Shown here: piece after piece, positions 27,644 to 37,310 of the stretch
Layout: every line of letters starts with the position of its first letter
Numbering within the stretch: position 1 is the stretch's first letter
Source: Methylomonas methanica
GTDB taxonomy: Bacteria > Pseudomonadota > Gammaproteobacteria > Methylococcales > Methylomonadaceae
DNA length: 64,000 bases
Assembly: GCA_001644045.1 (NCBI GenBank)
Contig: LUUF01000019.1
Span: 147,175 to 211,174 of the forward strand
Reading direction: 5' to 3'
Made by a program: the position numbers and the translations under genes
The notes under the pieces: model-generated
The model's database searches: none
What the model was told of the DNA's origin: nothing
What the model saw: the letters and a program-made list of their open reading frames with translations, nothing else

Positions 27644-30496
27644 ATGTCTGCCAATAACGAAATAGACTACGGAACCCCCGCGAGTTCGTCTGCAAATCAA
27701 GTCACTCTGGAAATCGACGGCCACAAGGTCACTGTCTCTGCCGGCAGTTCCGTGATGCGCGCCGCCGCGGAAGCCGGGATCAGCATTCCTAAATTGTGCG
27801 CCACCGACAGCCTCGACCCGTTCGGGTCTTGCCGGATGTGTCTGGTACAAATCGAAGGCGCGCGCGGCTATCCAGCCTCCTGCACGACGCCGGTCGCGGA
27901 CGGCATGAAGGTTTGTACCCAGAACGACAAATTGGCCAGCATCAGACGCGGCATCGCCGAACTGTATATCTCCGATCATCCGCTAGATTGCTTAACCTGC
28001 GCAGCCAACGGCGATTGCGAACTGCAGGATACCGTCGGTCAAGTCGGGCTGCGCGAAGTGCGTTACGGCTTCGATGGCGAGAATCATCTGGATTCCGAAA
28101 AAGACACCAGCAACCCTTACTTCAGCTTCGACCCGGCAAAATGTATCGTTTGTTCGCGCTGCGTACGCGCCTGCGAAGAAGTGCAAGGCACCTTCGCATT
28201 GACCATCGACGGCCGCGGTTTCGATTCCAAGGTCTCTCCCGGTCAAAACCAGCCATTCATGGAGTCGGAATGCGTATCCTGCGGCGCTTGCGTGCAGGCT
28301 TGCCCAACCGCGACACTGATGGAAAAATCGGTAATCGATAATGGGGTGCCGGAACACAGTACCATCACCACCTGTGCCTATTGCGGCGTCGGCTGCTCAT
28401 TCAAAGCCGAAATGAAAGGCGAACAACTGGTGCGCATGGTGCCGGACAAAAACGGTCAGGCCAATCATGGTCACTCTTGCGTGAAAGGCCGTTTCGCGTT
28501 CGGTTACGCCACCCACAAAGACCGCATCACCACACCGATGGTCCGGGAAAAAATTTCCGACCCTTGGCGCGAAGTCAGTTGGGAAGAAGCCATCGGATTT
28601 GCCGCCAGCAAATTAAAAGGCATCCAAGCAAAGTACGGCAAGGATTCTATCGGCGGTATTACGTCGTCCCGCTGCACCAACGAAGAAACCTATCTGGTGC
28701 AAAAACTGATCCGCGCCGGCTTCGGTAACAACAATGTCGATACCTGCGCCCGCGTTTGCCATTCACCCACCGGCTACGGCTTGAAAAGCACATTCGGCGA
28801 ATCATCCGGCACCCAGACCTTTGACTCGGTAATGCAGTCCGATGTGATTATGGTGATAGGCGCCAACCCAACCGACGGCCATCCGGTATTCGGTTCGCTG
28901 ATGAAACGTCGCTTGCGCCAAGGCGCAAAGCTGATTGTTGTCGATCCGCGCAGTATCGATCTGGTGAGTAACAGCCCGCACATCAAAGCGGATTATCATC
29001 TGAAATTGCGTCCAGGCACCAACGTTGCGGTTGTCACAGCCTTAGCTCACGTCATCGTCACCGAAGGCTTGGCCGATGAGAAGTTTGCGTTGGAACGTTG
29101 CGACGTCGAATCGTTTAGCAAATGGAAAACCTTCGTTGCGCTGCCTCAACATTCACCTGAAGCTGTTGCCGAATTAACCGGCGTACCCGCCGAAAGCGTG
29201 CGCGCGGCAGCCCGCTTGTACGCAACCGGCGGTAACGGCGCGATTTATTACGGCTTGGGCGTTACCGAACATAGCCAAGGCTCCACGACCGTTATCGGTA
29301 TTGCAAACCTGGCAATGGCAACCGGTAACATCGGCCGCGACGGTGTCGGTGTCAATCCGTTGCGCGGACAAAATAACGTACAAGGCTCTTGCGACATGGG
29401 TTCGTTCCCGCACGAGTTTGTCGGTTATCGCCATGTTTCCGATTCGCAAACCCGCATTCAGTTCGAAACTGCCTGGAATGTGGCGCTGTCCTCAGAACCC
29501 GGCTTACGCATCCCGAATATGTTTGCTGCCGCTATCGACGGCAGTTTCAAAGGCTTGTACGTACAAGGCGAAGACATCGCTCAATCAGATCCAGACATAA
29601 CGCACGTCCATCACGCGCTACGCGAACTGGAATGCTTGGTGGTACAGGACATTTTCTTGAACGAAACGGCTAAATTCGCCCACGTATTTTTACCAGGCTC
29701 CTCGTTCCTGGAAAAAAACGGCACCTTTACCAATGCCGAACGCCGAATCTCACCGGTTCGTAAAGTCATGACCCCGCTGGGCGGCAAGGAAGACTGGGAA
29801 GTAACCCAGGACTTGTCCAACGCTCTGGGTTATCCGATGAATTACAGCCATCCTTCGGAAATCATGGACGAAATCGCAGCACTGACTCCGCAATTCGCCG
29901 GTGTCAGTTACGAAAAAATCGACGAGATGGGCAGTATTCAATGGCCATGCAACGACGAAACACCTGACGGCACGCCGATTATGCACGCCGATCACTTCGT
30001 ACGCGGCAAGGGTCGTTTCATGCTGACTGAATATGTTGCCACCGAAGAACGTACCAGCAGCAAATACCCTTTGATTCTGACTACCGGCCGAATCTTGTCG
30101 CAATACAATGTGGGCGCCCAAACGCGCCGCACAGAAAACGTCGCTTGGCACGAAGAAGACCGCCTGGAATTACATCCGCACGATGCCGAAGTACTTGGTA
30201 TTAGCGATGGCGACTGGTGCGGCGTGAAAAGCCGCTCCGGAGAAACGGTATTGAGAGCCAAGGTCACAGACCGCATGCAACCGGGCGTGGTTTATACCAC
30301 TTTTCATTTCCCGCATTCAGGTGCCAACGTCATCACTACCGATAACTCGGACTGGGCAACCAACTGTCCGGAATATAAGGTCACAGCGGTACATGTCGCC
30401 AAAGTCGCACAACCTTCGGCATGGCAACAGGAATACCAAGACTTTTCCGATAATCAGTTGTCTTTGCTAGAAAACCGCATCGCGGTCAACGAGTAA
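27644..30496 (+). CDS. fdsA: NAD-dependent formate dehydrogenase alpha (catalytic) subunit
   Basis: 950 residues from the ATG at 27644 behind AGGAG; an upstream TTG frame overlapping fdsB is rejected. Order: [2Fe-2S] ferredoxin domain (to about 90), His-Cys [4Fe-4S] segment, two 4Fe-4S motifs (CIVCSRCVRAC and CVSCGACVQAC), a Mo-bis-MGD domain opening CAYCGVGCSF, and the C-terminal dinucleotide-binding domain. The active-site residue is C372 in ARVCHSPTGYG, a cysteine, not selenocysteine. It oxidises formate to CO2. Molybdenum is the expected metal, linking it to the mod genes at 54-58 kb. Confidence 0.97.
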   Translation: MSANNEIDYGTPASSSANQVTLEIDGHKVTVSAGSSVMRAAAEAGISIPKLCATDSLDPFGSCRMCLVQIEGARGYPASCTTPVADGMKVCTQNDKLASIRRGIAELYISDHPLDCLTCAANGDCELQDTVGQVGLREVRYGFDGENHLDSEKDTSNPYFSFDPAKCIVCSRCVRACEEVQGTFALTIDGRGFDSKVSPGQNQPFMESECVSCGACVQACPTATLMEKSVIDNGVPEHSTITTCAYCGVGCSFKAEMKGEQLVRMVPDKNGQANHGHSCVKGRFAFGYATHKDRITTPMVREKISDPWREVSWEEAIGFAASKLKGIQAKYGKDSIGGITSSRCTNEETYLVQKLIRAGFGNNNVDTCARVCHSPTGYGLKSTFGESSGTQTFDSVMQSDVIMVIGANPTDGHPVFGSLMKRRLRQGAKLIVVDPRSIDLVSNSPHIKADYHLKLRPGTNVAVVTALAHVIVTEGLADEKFALERCDVESFSKWKTFVALPQHSPEAVAELTGVPAESVRAAARLYATGGNGAIYYGLGVTEHSQGSTTVIGIANLAMATGNIGRDGVGVNPLRGQNNVQGSCDMGSFPHEFVGYRHVSDSQTRIQFETAWNVALSSEPGLRIPNMFAAAIDGSFKGLYVQGEDIAQSDPDITHVHHALRELECLVVQDIFLNETAKFAHVFLPGSSFLEKNGTFTNAERRISPVRKVMTPLGGKEDWEVTQDLSNALGYPMNYSHPSEIMDEIAALTPQFAGVSYEKIDEMGSIQWPCNDETPDGTPIMHADHFVRGKGRFMLTEYVATEERTSSKYPLILTTGRILSQYNVGAQTRRTENVAWHEEDRLELHPHDAEVLGISDGDWCGVKSRSGETVLRAKVTDRMQPGVVYTTFHFPHSGANVITTDNSDWATNCPEYKVTAVHVAKVAQPSAWQQEYQDFSDNQLSLLENRIAVNE

Positions 30497-30510
30497 ACTG
30501 CAACCGACTT

Positions 30511-31350
30511 ATGGATGCAGTCTCAAGCGAACTGGGCTGGACCAGCTATCGAACCGGTACATTCGATAGCTGGCGCGGGCCTGTTCATACCGCGAAGGAA
30601 GATTATGTAGCCGAAGAAGTGCCAGTGGTATTGGTCTACAACACCATTCCGCATGTGGTGATGCTAACCACTCCATTAAATCTGGAAGATTTTGCGCTGG
30701 GTTTTAGTCTGACTGAGGAAATCATCGGCCATACGTCCGAATTGCAATCGGTACGCGTCGTACAACGCTCCAAAGGCGTGGAAGTCAGAATGACGATACC
30801 GGAAGCGCGGTTCGAGAAACTACACGGTAAGGGAAAAAACATGACCGGCAGAACCGGTTGCGGTTTGTGTGGTGCCACTACCTTGGAACAAGCCATCCGC
30901 CACCCGCATCATGTCGGCCACGGTTTAGCGCTTAGTGCGAATCTATTGAGCAGCGGTTTCGTCGATATGGCGCAAAAACAATCCCTGAATTTACTGACCG
31001 GCGCGGTCCATGCGGCAGCTTGGCTACATCCTGAGCAAGGCATCGTTACTGTAAGGGAAGATGTCGGCCGCCATAATGCGCTGGATAAACTGATCGGCTC
31101 ATTAGCCAAGGCCAACTGCGATTTTGAAAATGGCTGGCTATTAGTGACCAGCCGTGCCAGTTACGAAATGGTACAAAAGGCAGCCAGCGTTGGCATTACC
31201 TTGTTGGCAGCAATATCGGCACCTACCGCGTTAGCGATTCAATTGGCGGATGAATGCGGACTGACCCTGGTCGGCTTCGCCCGCCACGAGAATCACATGA
31301 TCTACACTCACCCTCATCGTTTACAACATTACCAAGAATCAGCCGCATAA
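30511..31350 (+). CDS. fdhD: Formate dehydrogenase sulfurtransferase accessory protein
   Basis: 279 residues. FdhD (FdsC) passes sulfur from a cysteine desulfurase to the Mo-bis-MGD cofactor, needed for formate dehydrogenase activity. The sulfur-carrying loop is GRTGCGLCGATTLEQ with the CxxC pair, and LTGAVHAAAWL and VGRHNALDKLIG are typical. It lies 14 bp after fdsA in the operon. Confidence 0.95.
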   Translation: MDAVSSELGWTSYRTGTFDSWRGPVHTAKEDYVAEEVPVVLVYNTIPHVVMLTTPLNLEDFALGFSLTEEIIGHTSELQSVRVVQRSKGVEVRMTIPEARFEKLHGKGKNMTGRTGCGLCGATTLEQAIRHPHHVGHGLALSANLLSSGFVDMAQKQSLNLLTGAVHAAAWLHPEQGIVTVREDVGRHNALDKLIGSLAKANCDFENGWLLVTSRASYEMVQKAASVGITLLAAISAPTALAIQLADECGLTLVGFARHENHMIYTHPHRLQHYQESAA

Positions 31351-31353
31351 AAC

Positions 31354-31566
31354 ATGGATACCCACAACCTCATAAAAATGGCCAATAACATTGGCGCTTT
31401 TTTCAAATCCGAACCCGACCGGGAATTGGCTATTAAAGGCGTTGAACAACATATCCGAAACTTTTGGGAACCGCGCATGCGTAAAGCCATTGTCGAATAT
31501 GTGCAACAAGGCGGTACGGAACTAATGGATATTGTGTCGGAAGCCGTATTGCATATTGCCAAATAA
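31354..31566 (+). CDS. fdsD: Formate dehydrogenase delta subunit
   Basis: 70 residues: KMANNIGAFFKSEPDRELAIKGVEQHIRNFW then RMRKAIVEYVQQGG, the usual FdsD sequence (quoted in two parts, core IGAFF and EHIRNFW-like). It is a small subunit bound to the FdsABG complex. It starts 3 bp after fdhD and ends the operon, followed by a long inverted repeat. Confidence 0.92.
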   Translation: MDTHNLIKMANNIGAFFKSEPDRELAIKGVEQHIRNFWEPRMRKAIVEYVQQGGTELMDIVSEAVLHIAK

Positions 31567-31630
31567 TCTCTAGTTTGGCTTGGCACTCAGTGCAAATTAC
31601 TTGAAATAAACGATCAAGCTAATCCCTGCT

Positions 31631-31657
31631 TTCCCCAAATAGGGCCTATTTGGGGAA
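31631..31657. terminator. Bidirectional hairpin between fds and the secretion operon
   Basis: TTCCCCAAATAG (31631-31642) pairs perfectly with CTATTTGGGGAA (31646-31657) over a 3-nt loop. It lies between convergent genes; there is no T run, so the terminator call rests on the stem and position. Confidence 0.65.
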
Positions 31658-31694
31658 GTCTATTCAGAAGTCCTTTGCTTAACGCGCGAACACC

Positions 31695-33023
31695 TTAATC
31701 TGCTGAACTAAGGGGCTGAACCTCAGCTGGCAAGGTCGTACCCAAATACTTATTCAATTGGCCTTTGCTCGCTAAAATCCGAAACTGCGAAAATAGCTCG
31801 TCGTATTTGGCGTTGATGTACGAGCTTTTGGCGATATAGGCCTCGTTGAAGGTATCCAACAAGTCCAATAGCGTACGTTGACCGATATTGAATTGCTGCT
31901 GATAAGCGCTGATGGTCTTCTCGCTGGAATCGACGTGCTGTTTAAAAAACTCCAACTGGCTCTTCACGGTTTGATGAGCAACCCACGACAAACGCATGCT
32001 CTCAACGACCTGCCTATGCGTATTATCGCGAATATCCTTGGCCTGATTGATTAACTGCGCGGTTTGTTCGCGGCGCGCTATGTCCTTGCCACCGTTAAAA
32101 ATGTTATAGCGCATACGCAGCATTGCAGTCATATCCGAGTTGGTGCCGCGAATCCCGTCCAGATTGTAGTTATGACTGACGCCGGTCTCAATGTCGAAAC
32201 GGGGGAAATAGGGCGCCATAGCCGTAGCATGTTGGGCAAATGCTGAATCGATATCGGAATTGGCGGATTTCAGAATCGGATGGTCGGCCAACGCTTCCTC
32301 TATCCCTTGATCCAGCGACTGCGGCAGTGCGGTTCCCGGCGATTGGATCGGCTGAATCCCTTCCGGCAAGGTACCGATAACCCGCAAGAAACTGGTCTCG
32401 GCATCTTTCAAATTACCTATTTCCGACAGCACGTTTTTTTCCGCCAATGCAACCCGGCCCATAGACTGGTCGACATCCGCCCGTTTACCCACGCCACGTT
32501 CGCTACGCAACTTGATTTGATCGTTGGTGCCCTGATGCCGCTGCAGGTTTTCCTTGGCCAGATTCAACAACTCCTGGCGCCGTAACACCTTGATATAAGC
32601 TTCAACACCATCGAGCGCGGTAATTTCCGATTGGCCGAATACTGTATACGCCCGGGAATCGGTGCGAGCTTCCTGCCTCTCCACTTCATTCGGAGTGGCC
32701 AGACCATCAAACAACATTTGCCTGGCCAGAATCGCCCCTTCTTCTCTATGATAAAAAACCGATCCGTCACCGCGGCCACGGGTCGTTGGGTTATTCGATT
32801 CTTCCCAACCGATGCCCGCCGTGACATCCACCGTCGGGAAATAACCGGCCTTGGCTTGACCGATTTCCTCTTCAACCGCACGGCGCTCTGATTTGGCAGC
32901 TTGGATTTTGGGATTTTCATCCAGTACTTTCTGAATAGACTCTTGCAAACTCAGGGCCTGACTCGTTGAAACACAGGCCAAATGCATGGCTATTCCTAAA
33001 CTCAATCTCCTGCTGACTCTCAT
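31695..33023 (-). CDS. TolC-family outer membrane channel of type I secretion
   Basis: 442 residues with a signal peptide (SLGIAMHLACVSTSQA) and two OEP repeats; the beta/helix pattern includes LSLQESIQKVLDENPKIQAAK and ERQEARTDSRAY, and the second half ends with LDLLDTFNEAYIAKSSYINAKYDELFSQ (characteristic of AggA/LapE-type channels; core LLDLLDTFNEAY). It overlaps the upstream regulator gene by 4 bp (ATGA) and works with the HlyD and ABC proteins of the same operon as the outer-membrane duct. Confidence 0.92.
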   Translation of the reverse strand: MRVSRRLSLGIAMHLACVSTSQALSLQESIQKVLDENPKIQAAKSERRAVEEEIGQAKAGYFPTVDVTAGIGWEESNNPTTRGRGDGSVFYHREEGAILARQMLFDGLATPNEVERQEARTDSRAYTVFGQSEITALDGVEAYIKVLRRQELLNLAKENLQRHQGTNDQIKLRSERGVGKRADVDQSMGRVALAEKNVLSEIGNLKDAETSFLRVIGTLPEGIQPIQSPGTALPQSLDQGIEEALADHPILKSANSDIDSAFAQHATAMAPYFPRFDIETGVSHNYNLDGIRGTNSDMTAMLRMRYNIFNGGKDIARREQTAQLINQAKDIRDNTHRQVVESMRLSWVAHQTVKSQLEFFKQHVDSSEKTISAYQQQFNIGQRTLLDLLDTFNEAYIAKSSYINAKYDELFSQFRILASKGQLNKYLGTTLPAEVQPLSSAD

Positions 33024-33667
33024 GACATTCCTCTATGATATTGATCGATTTCTTTTAACAAAATGGCTAGTCTTAATCGGTCATCGACATTCAGTTTTCT
33101 AAAAATCGACGATAAATGCGCTTTTACAGTCCGTTCGGATATATTCATCGCAAAGGCGATACGCTTATTGCTTTCGCCCTGCCGTATCATATTCGCCACT
33201 TCCACTTCCCGAGCGGATAAACTGGCAAGCTGCTTTAGCTTTAGTTCGGTGTCGATGGTACTAGGGGTAAGTTGTGTACGCCTGGCACTGGTCAATACAC
33301 CAATTACCTTGGGCACCAAGGCCCGACGAATCCAAATATCGCCCGCCAAGATGCAAGCTACCGCCCGTGTTAAAAGCTCCGACGCTTCGGATTGTTCGCA
33401 ATAACCGGCGGCGCCGTTAATCAACACCTCGATCTGTTTATTTTCCGGCCAATCGGAGCCCATGACCAGAAACCGGGCTTTTTTGTTGGCAAAAACCGAT
33501 AACAAGCTGGCATCGTCGTCCAGTTTTTTTGCATCGAAAATCACCGCATCGGCCGTATATTCACTGCGAATACTATGCAGCATACTTACGTTATATTCCG
33601 CGATCAACGCATGAGTCCACTGCGCCGTCAGCTGAGGATTATTGGAATAAATCAGTATGTTAGCCAC
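33020..33667 (-). CDS. LuxR-type regulator with degenerate receiver (CsgD/VpsT-like)
   Basis: 215 residues. The C-terminal LuxR HTH (about 148-210: LSAREVEVANMIRQGESN, RIAFAMNISERTVKAH) is intact. The receiver half is degenerate: the acidic pair is N9/N10, D45 remains in AVIFD, and the conserved lysine region reads GYCEQS. At residues 112-115 the sequence is W-I-R-R after AGDI, the position where VpsT/CsgD proteins carry W[F/L/M][T/S]R for c-di-GMP binding; only W and the last R match. It lies inside the type I secretion operon, between the HlyD and TolC genes. Regulation independent of phosphorylation is likely. Confidence 0.85.
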   Translation of the reverse strand: MANILIYSNNPQLTAQWTHALIAEYNVSMLHSIRSEYTADAVIFDAKKLDDDASLLSVFANKKARFLVMGSDWPENKQIEVLINGAAGYCEQSEASELLTRAVACILAGDIWIRRALVPKVIGVLTSARRTQLTPSTIDTELKLKQLASLSAREVEVANMIRQGESNKRIAFAMNISERTVKAHLSSIFRKLNVDDRLRLAILLKEIDQYHRGMS

Positions 33668-33688
33668 AAATGTAATTGTTGTTATGAG

Positions 33689-35047
33689 TTATCGTTCTCT
33701 TAAAGCCCGATCCCTGGCTTTCAATATTGGCTTCAAGAGGTAATCAAGCACTGTTTTTTTTCCGGTTAAAATATCAACTTCCGCTGTCATCCCGGCAATA
33801 ATTTCCAAGCGTTCGCCACCCTTTTCCAGATAATTTTTAGCAGTGCGCAAACGAATCAAATAGTAATTATCCTCGTCTTTCTTCTCGCCAGGTATGCTGT
33901 CTGCGCTAATATGCTCCAAAGAGGCATCCAGGCCGCCGTATATCGAAAAATCATAAGCGCTTAGTTTTACCACAGCTTTCTGCCCAGGACGAAGAAAAGC
34001 AATGTCCGCCGGCCGAATTTTAGCTTCTATCAACAACTGATCTTCCAGCGGCACGATTTCCAGCAAATCCATGCCGGGTTGAATTACGCCGCCAACCGTA
34101 GCCACCTTGATGCGCTTTACCGTGCCTTTTACCGGCGACAACACTCTGGTACGGCTAACTCTATCTTCCAAAGCCACTGCGGATTCGGATGTACGATCCA
34201 GTTCCGCTTTCACTTCGTTTAATTCTTTCAAGGCCTCGGTTTTATACCGAATCTTGATCTCCGCCAGTTTATTGCGCGCTTCGTCCAGTGACGAACGCAG
34301 GCGCGGCATCGCCAAATTTGCGGAATTCAAGTCGCCTTTCAAATCGTTGGCGGCACGTTGCAAGCGCAGTAATTCAACCTGAGACATCGCGCCATCGGCC
34401 ACCAACGGCTCGGACATCTTCACTTCGTCCTGCAATAATTTGTAACTACGTGCCAACTGGTCGCTTTTCGACTGAATTTCGATAATTTCCTGCTCTTTCT
34501 GCCGCACTTGCTCGGCAAAAATGTCGCTATTCGACCTTATTTCGTTCTGCTTGGAAACCAATAATTGCCTGACATTCTCGGCGATTTGTGGAGCGTTTTT
34601 TAAAACCTCTTCCGGAATCGCCAGAGGTGTACCGTTGATTTCGGCATTCAAGCGCGCGGTATTTGCCAATAACTCGTAATACTTTAACTTGGCTTCCTTA
34701 AACGAGGAAGCAAAACGAACTTGATCCAGTTGTAGCAACACCTGATCCTTGTCCACCAACTGGCCTTCTTGCACCAATATTTCCGAAACTATGCCACCCT
34801 CCAGGTTCTGCACCACCTGTACTTGACTGGACGGTATGGTCTTACCTTCGCCGCGCGTGACTTCGTCCAGGCTCGCAAAACCGGCCCAAACCAGGGATAC
34901 CGCCACAAATGCCGCGAAAAACCAGAGGATCAAATGGCTTTGCAGCGGTAATTCGTAAAGATTCGCGGCGTTGACGTCGCTTAAAAAGTCCTGGTCCTCG
35001 GCTCGATACCGATGCTCGGCTCGCCACTCGGCTATTTTTTTCAACAT
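33689..35047 (-). CDS. HlyD-family membrane fusion protein, type I secretion
   Basis: 452 residues from the ATG at 35047, immediately after the ABC-transporter stop at 35049. One N-terminal transmembrane helix (about 38-58: LILWFFAAFVAVSLVWAGF), lipoyl/biotinyl-like halves (QVVQNLEGGIVSEILVQEG and SPVKGTVKRIKVATVGGV) around a long coiled-coil (about 130-300), and the HlyD C-terminal domain ending in TGKKTVLDYLLKPI. The last motif is a family signature. It bridges inner-membrane ABC and outer-membrane TolC. Confidence 0.94.
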   Translation of the reverse strand: MLKKIAEWRAEHRYRAEDQDFLSDVNAANLYELPLQSHLILWFFAAFVAVSLVWAGFASLDEVTRGEGKTIPSSQVQVVQNLEGGIVSEILVQEGQLVDKDQVLLQLDQVRFASSFKEAKLKYYELLANTARLNAEINGTPLAIPEEVLKNAPQIAENVRQLLVSKQNEIRSNSDIFAEQVRQKEQEIIEIQSKSDQLARSYKLLQDEVKMSEPLVADGAMSQVELLRLQRAANDLKGDLNSANLAMPRLRSSLDEARNKLAEIKIRYKTEALKELNEVKAELDRTSESAVALEDRVSRTRVLSPVKGTVKRIKVATVGGVIQPGMDLLEIVPLEDQLLIEAKIRPADIAFLRPGQKAVVKLSAYDFSIYGGLDASLEHISADSIPGEKKDEDNYYLIRLRTAKNYLEKGGERLEIIAGMTAEVDILTGKKTVLDYLLKPILKARDRALRER

Positions 35048-35048
35048 A

Positions 35049-37199
35049 TTAAATAGCCACCTTGATCTGTCCTTGGCGCAAGGCTTCCAGCACATGTTCC
35101 TTGGGGCCGTCGGCAACCATATGCCCGCCGTCCATCACGATCAACCTGTCCACCAAGCTGAGCAACGACATACGGTGCGTGACCAGTATCAGAGTTTGCT
35201 CCCGCAATTGCGCGGCAAACCGCTGTTTAAATGCTTCCTCGCTACTGTTGTCCATCGCGTTGGTCGGCTCGTCCATGATAAAAATCGGCGGCGACAACAG
35301 CAAGGCTCTGGCCAATGCGATACTTTGCCGTTGCCCGCCCGACAGCGATGAGCCGCGCTCGCCGACCTGCAAATCAAAACCCGCAGGATGCTTGCTAACG
35401 AATTGATCGACACCGGCAATCTCGGCCGCCTTTAACACTGCGGTATCGTCGGCATAGCGCGAACCCAATACGATATTGTCCTTCACGCTACCGAACATTA
35501 AGGAAATATCTTGCGGCACATAGCCGATTTGCCGGCGCAAATCGGAAGGGTCGATTTGGCGAATATCGGTGCCGTCTATCAAGATCGAGCCTTCCTGAGC
35601 CTGATATAAACCAAGCATCAATTTTTCCAGCGTACTCTTGCCGGAACCGATTCGGCCGATAAAACCGACGCGTTCGCCGGCCTTGATTTTAAAGGATATG
35701 CCATCCAAAGCCTTGACCGGCTGCTGCGGATAGCTGAAGCGAACATGCTTAAACTCAATCTCGCCGTTGAACCCCGGCCTATGCAAATATTCCTTGCCGC
35801 TCTCGCGCTCCACCGGTAAGGCCATCATCCGGTTAAACGAGCCCAGGGCGGTCACAGCCTGATGGTAGCGGGTCAATAGCGCCGCCACCTGCCCGACCGG
35901 GGCCAGCGCCCGCGAGGTCAACATGGTACAGGCAACCAAACCGCCGGTCGTTAAATCACCGTCGGTAATCCGGTAGACACCGGCCAACACCACCAATACC
36001 GATGCCAATTGCTGCAGGAACGCGGTCAGGTTGACGGTCAAGCCGGCGTAAAACCGCGACTTTAACCCCAGCCTGGCAATTTCGCCGACATTCTGCTCCC
36101 AGCGCCGCTGCAATTGTCCTTCCGCGCCGGCCGTTTTGATGCTTTCCAGATTGGACAGCGCTTCCACCAGCGTGGCATTTTTCTCGCCGCCGAATTTGAA
36201 CATGGCGTTGATCGTATTCTTCAACGGTGCCTGCAAGGCGATACCGATCAACATTGCCAACGGTAAAATCGCCAACGGAATCAAGGCCAAATTGCCGCCG
36301 ACGCTATAAATAATCAGTAAAAACAAAAACAAAAATGGCAAATCGATCAATGTCACCAGCGTTGCCGAGGTCAAAAATTCACGAAAAGATTCGAATTCGC
36401 TTAAGTTGTTCGCAAAAGCGCCCACCGATGGCGGCCGGGCTTCCATGCGAATATTCATCAGTTTTTCGAAAATATTCGCCGACAAAATAATATCGGCGCG
36501 TTTGCCGGCCGCATCGATAAAATAACTTCGCAGCAGCTTCATCGCCAATTCGAAACCAAACACGATCAGCACGCCTACCGTCAGTACCCACAACGTTTCC
36601 AACGCATGATTCGGCACCACTCGGTCGTACACATTCATGAAAAACAATGGCGCCGCCAAAGCGAACAGATTGATTAATACCGAGGCCGCCAGCACTTCCG
36701 CGTAAATGGGCCAAGACTTATAAAGTACATCCCAAAACCAATGTTTGACCTTCGGTATAGCCGATTCCGCGGTTCGCCCATCAAAACGATGCTGCAACTG
36801 CACGAAAAAAGCCGAACCGCTGTAATTAGCTTCCAGCTCCGCAACACTAACGGTCTTTTCGCCGCTCTCGGTTTCCGGCAACACTACCGTATAGCTGTCA
36901 CCATTCTTGGCAAGCAAAACGCAGGCATTGCCATCTTTAAGCAACAGCACCGCCGGCAGTACTAAATTGGAAATTTTCCGCAAGGGCCGGCGCAACAAAC
37001 GACTAGTCAAACCAGCGCGTTCAGCGGCGCGCACGAACAATGCCGGCGTTAATTTATTGTCGATTAAGGGCAGTCCGGCCACCAAGGCCGTTGCGGTTTG
37101 CGGAATATGCAACAATTTGCAGACCGACAGCAAAGCCAACAATAAAGGATCGTCAAACGTGGAATCTGCTGGTCCGGATATCTGGCCGCTATCAGGCAT
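35049..37199 (-). CDS. Type I secretion ABC transporter with C39-like domain (LapB type)
   Basis: 716 residues: N-terminal C39-peptidase-like domain (about 20-150) lacking the catalytic Cys/His, six-helix transmembrane domain (about 165-440), and a nucleotide-binding domain with Walker A GRIGSGKST, signature LSGGQ, Walker B FIMDEP and H-loop VTHRMS. The degenerate C39 domain places it with LapB/HlyB/RtxB exporters that move large uncleaved RTX adhesins or toxins. It is the first gene of the operon ABC-HlyD-LuxR-TolC. No large RTX substrate gene is in the window. Confidence 0.94.
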   Translation of the reverse strand: MPDSGQISGPADSTFDDPLLLALLSVCKLLHIPQTATALVAGLPLIDNKLTPALFVRAAERAGLTSRLLRRPLRKISNLVLPAVLLLKDGNACVLLAKNGDSYTVVLPETESGEKTVSVAELEANYSGSAFFVQLQHRFDGRTAESAIPKVKHWFWDVLYKSWPIYAEVLAASVLINLFALAAPLFFMNVYDRVVPNHALETLWVLTVGVLIVFGFELAMKLLRSYFIDAAGKRADIILSANIFEKLMNIRMEARPPSVGAFANNLSEFESFREFLTSATLVTLIDLPFLFLFLLIIYSVGGNLALIPLAILPLAMLIGIALQAPLKNTINAMFKFGGEKNATLVEALSNLESIKTAGAEGQLQRRWEQNVGEIARLGLKSRFYAGLTVNLTAFLQQLASVLVVLAGVYRITDGDLTTGGLVACTMLTSRALAPVGQVAALLTRYHQAVTALGSFNRMMALPVERESGKEYLHRPGFNGEIEFKHVRFSYPQQPVKALDGISFKIKAGERVGFIGRIGSGKSTLEKLMLGLYQAQEGSILIDGTDIRQIDPSDLRRQIGYVPQDISLMFGSVKDNIVLGSRYADDTAVLKAAEIAGVDQFVSKHPAGFDLQVGERGSSLSGGQRQSIALARALLLSPPIFIMDEPTNAMDNSSEEAFKQRFAAQLREQTLILVTHRMSLLSLVDRLIVMDGGHMVADGPKEHVLEALRQGQIKVAI

Positions 37200-37310
37200 G
37201 GAGGATGTAAGTAGAAGTTATAGTTTTTATAACGCTAAAGCGCGCTACTGTACTTAAGTATTATAAATTGATGCGATTACAACCCAAAAAGCATTTTTAT
37301 CAAAGCAAAT

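Noticed and set aside
28739..28765. Selenocysteine at the FdsA active site
   Set aside because: The codon is TGC (C372); there is no in-frame TGA, so this is the cysteine enzyme.
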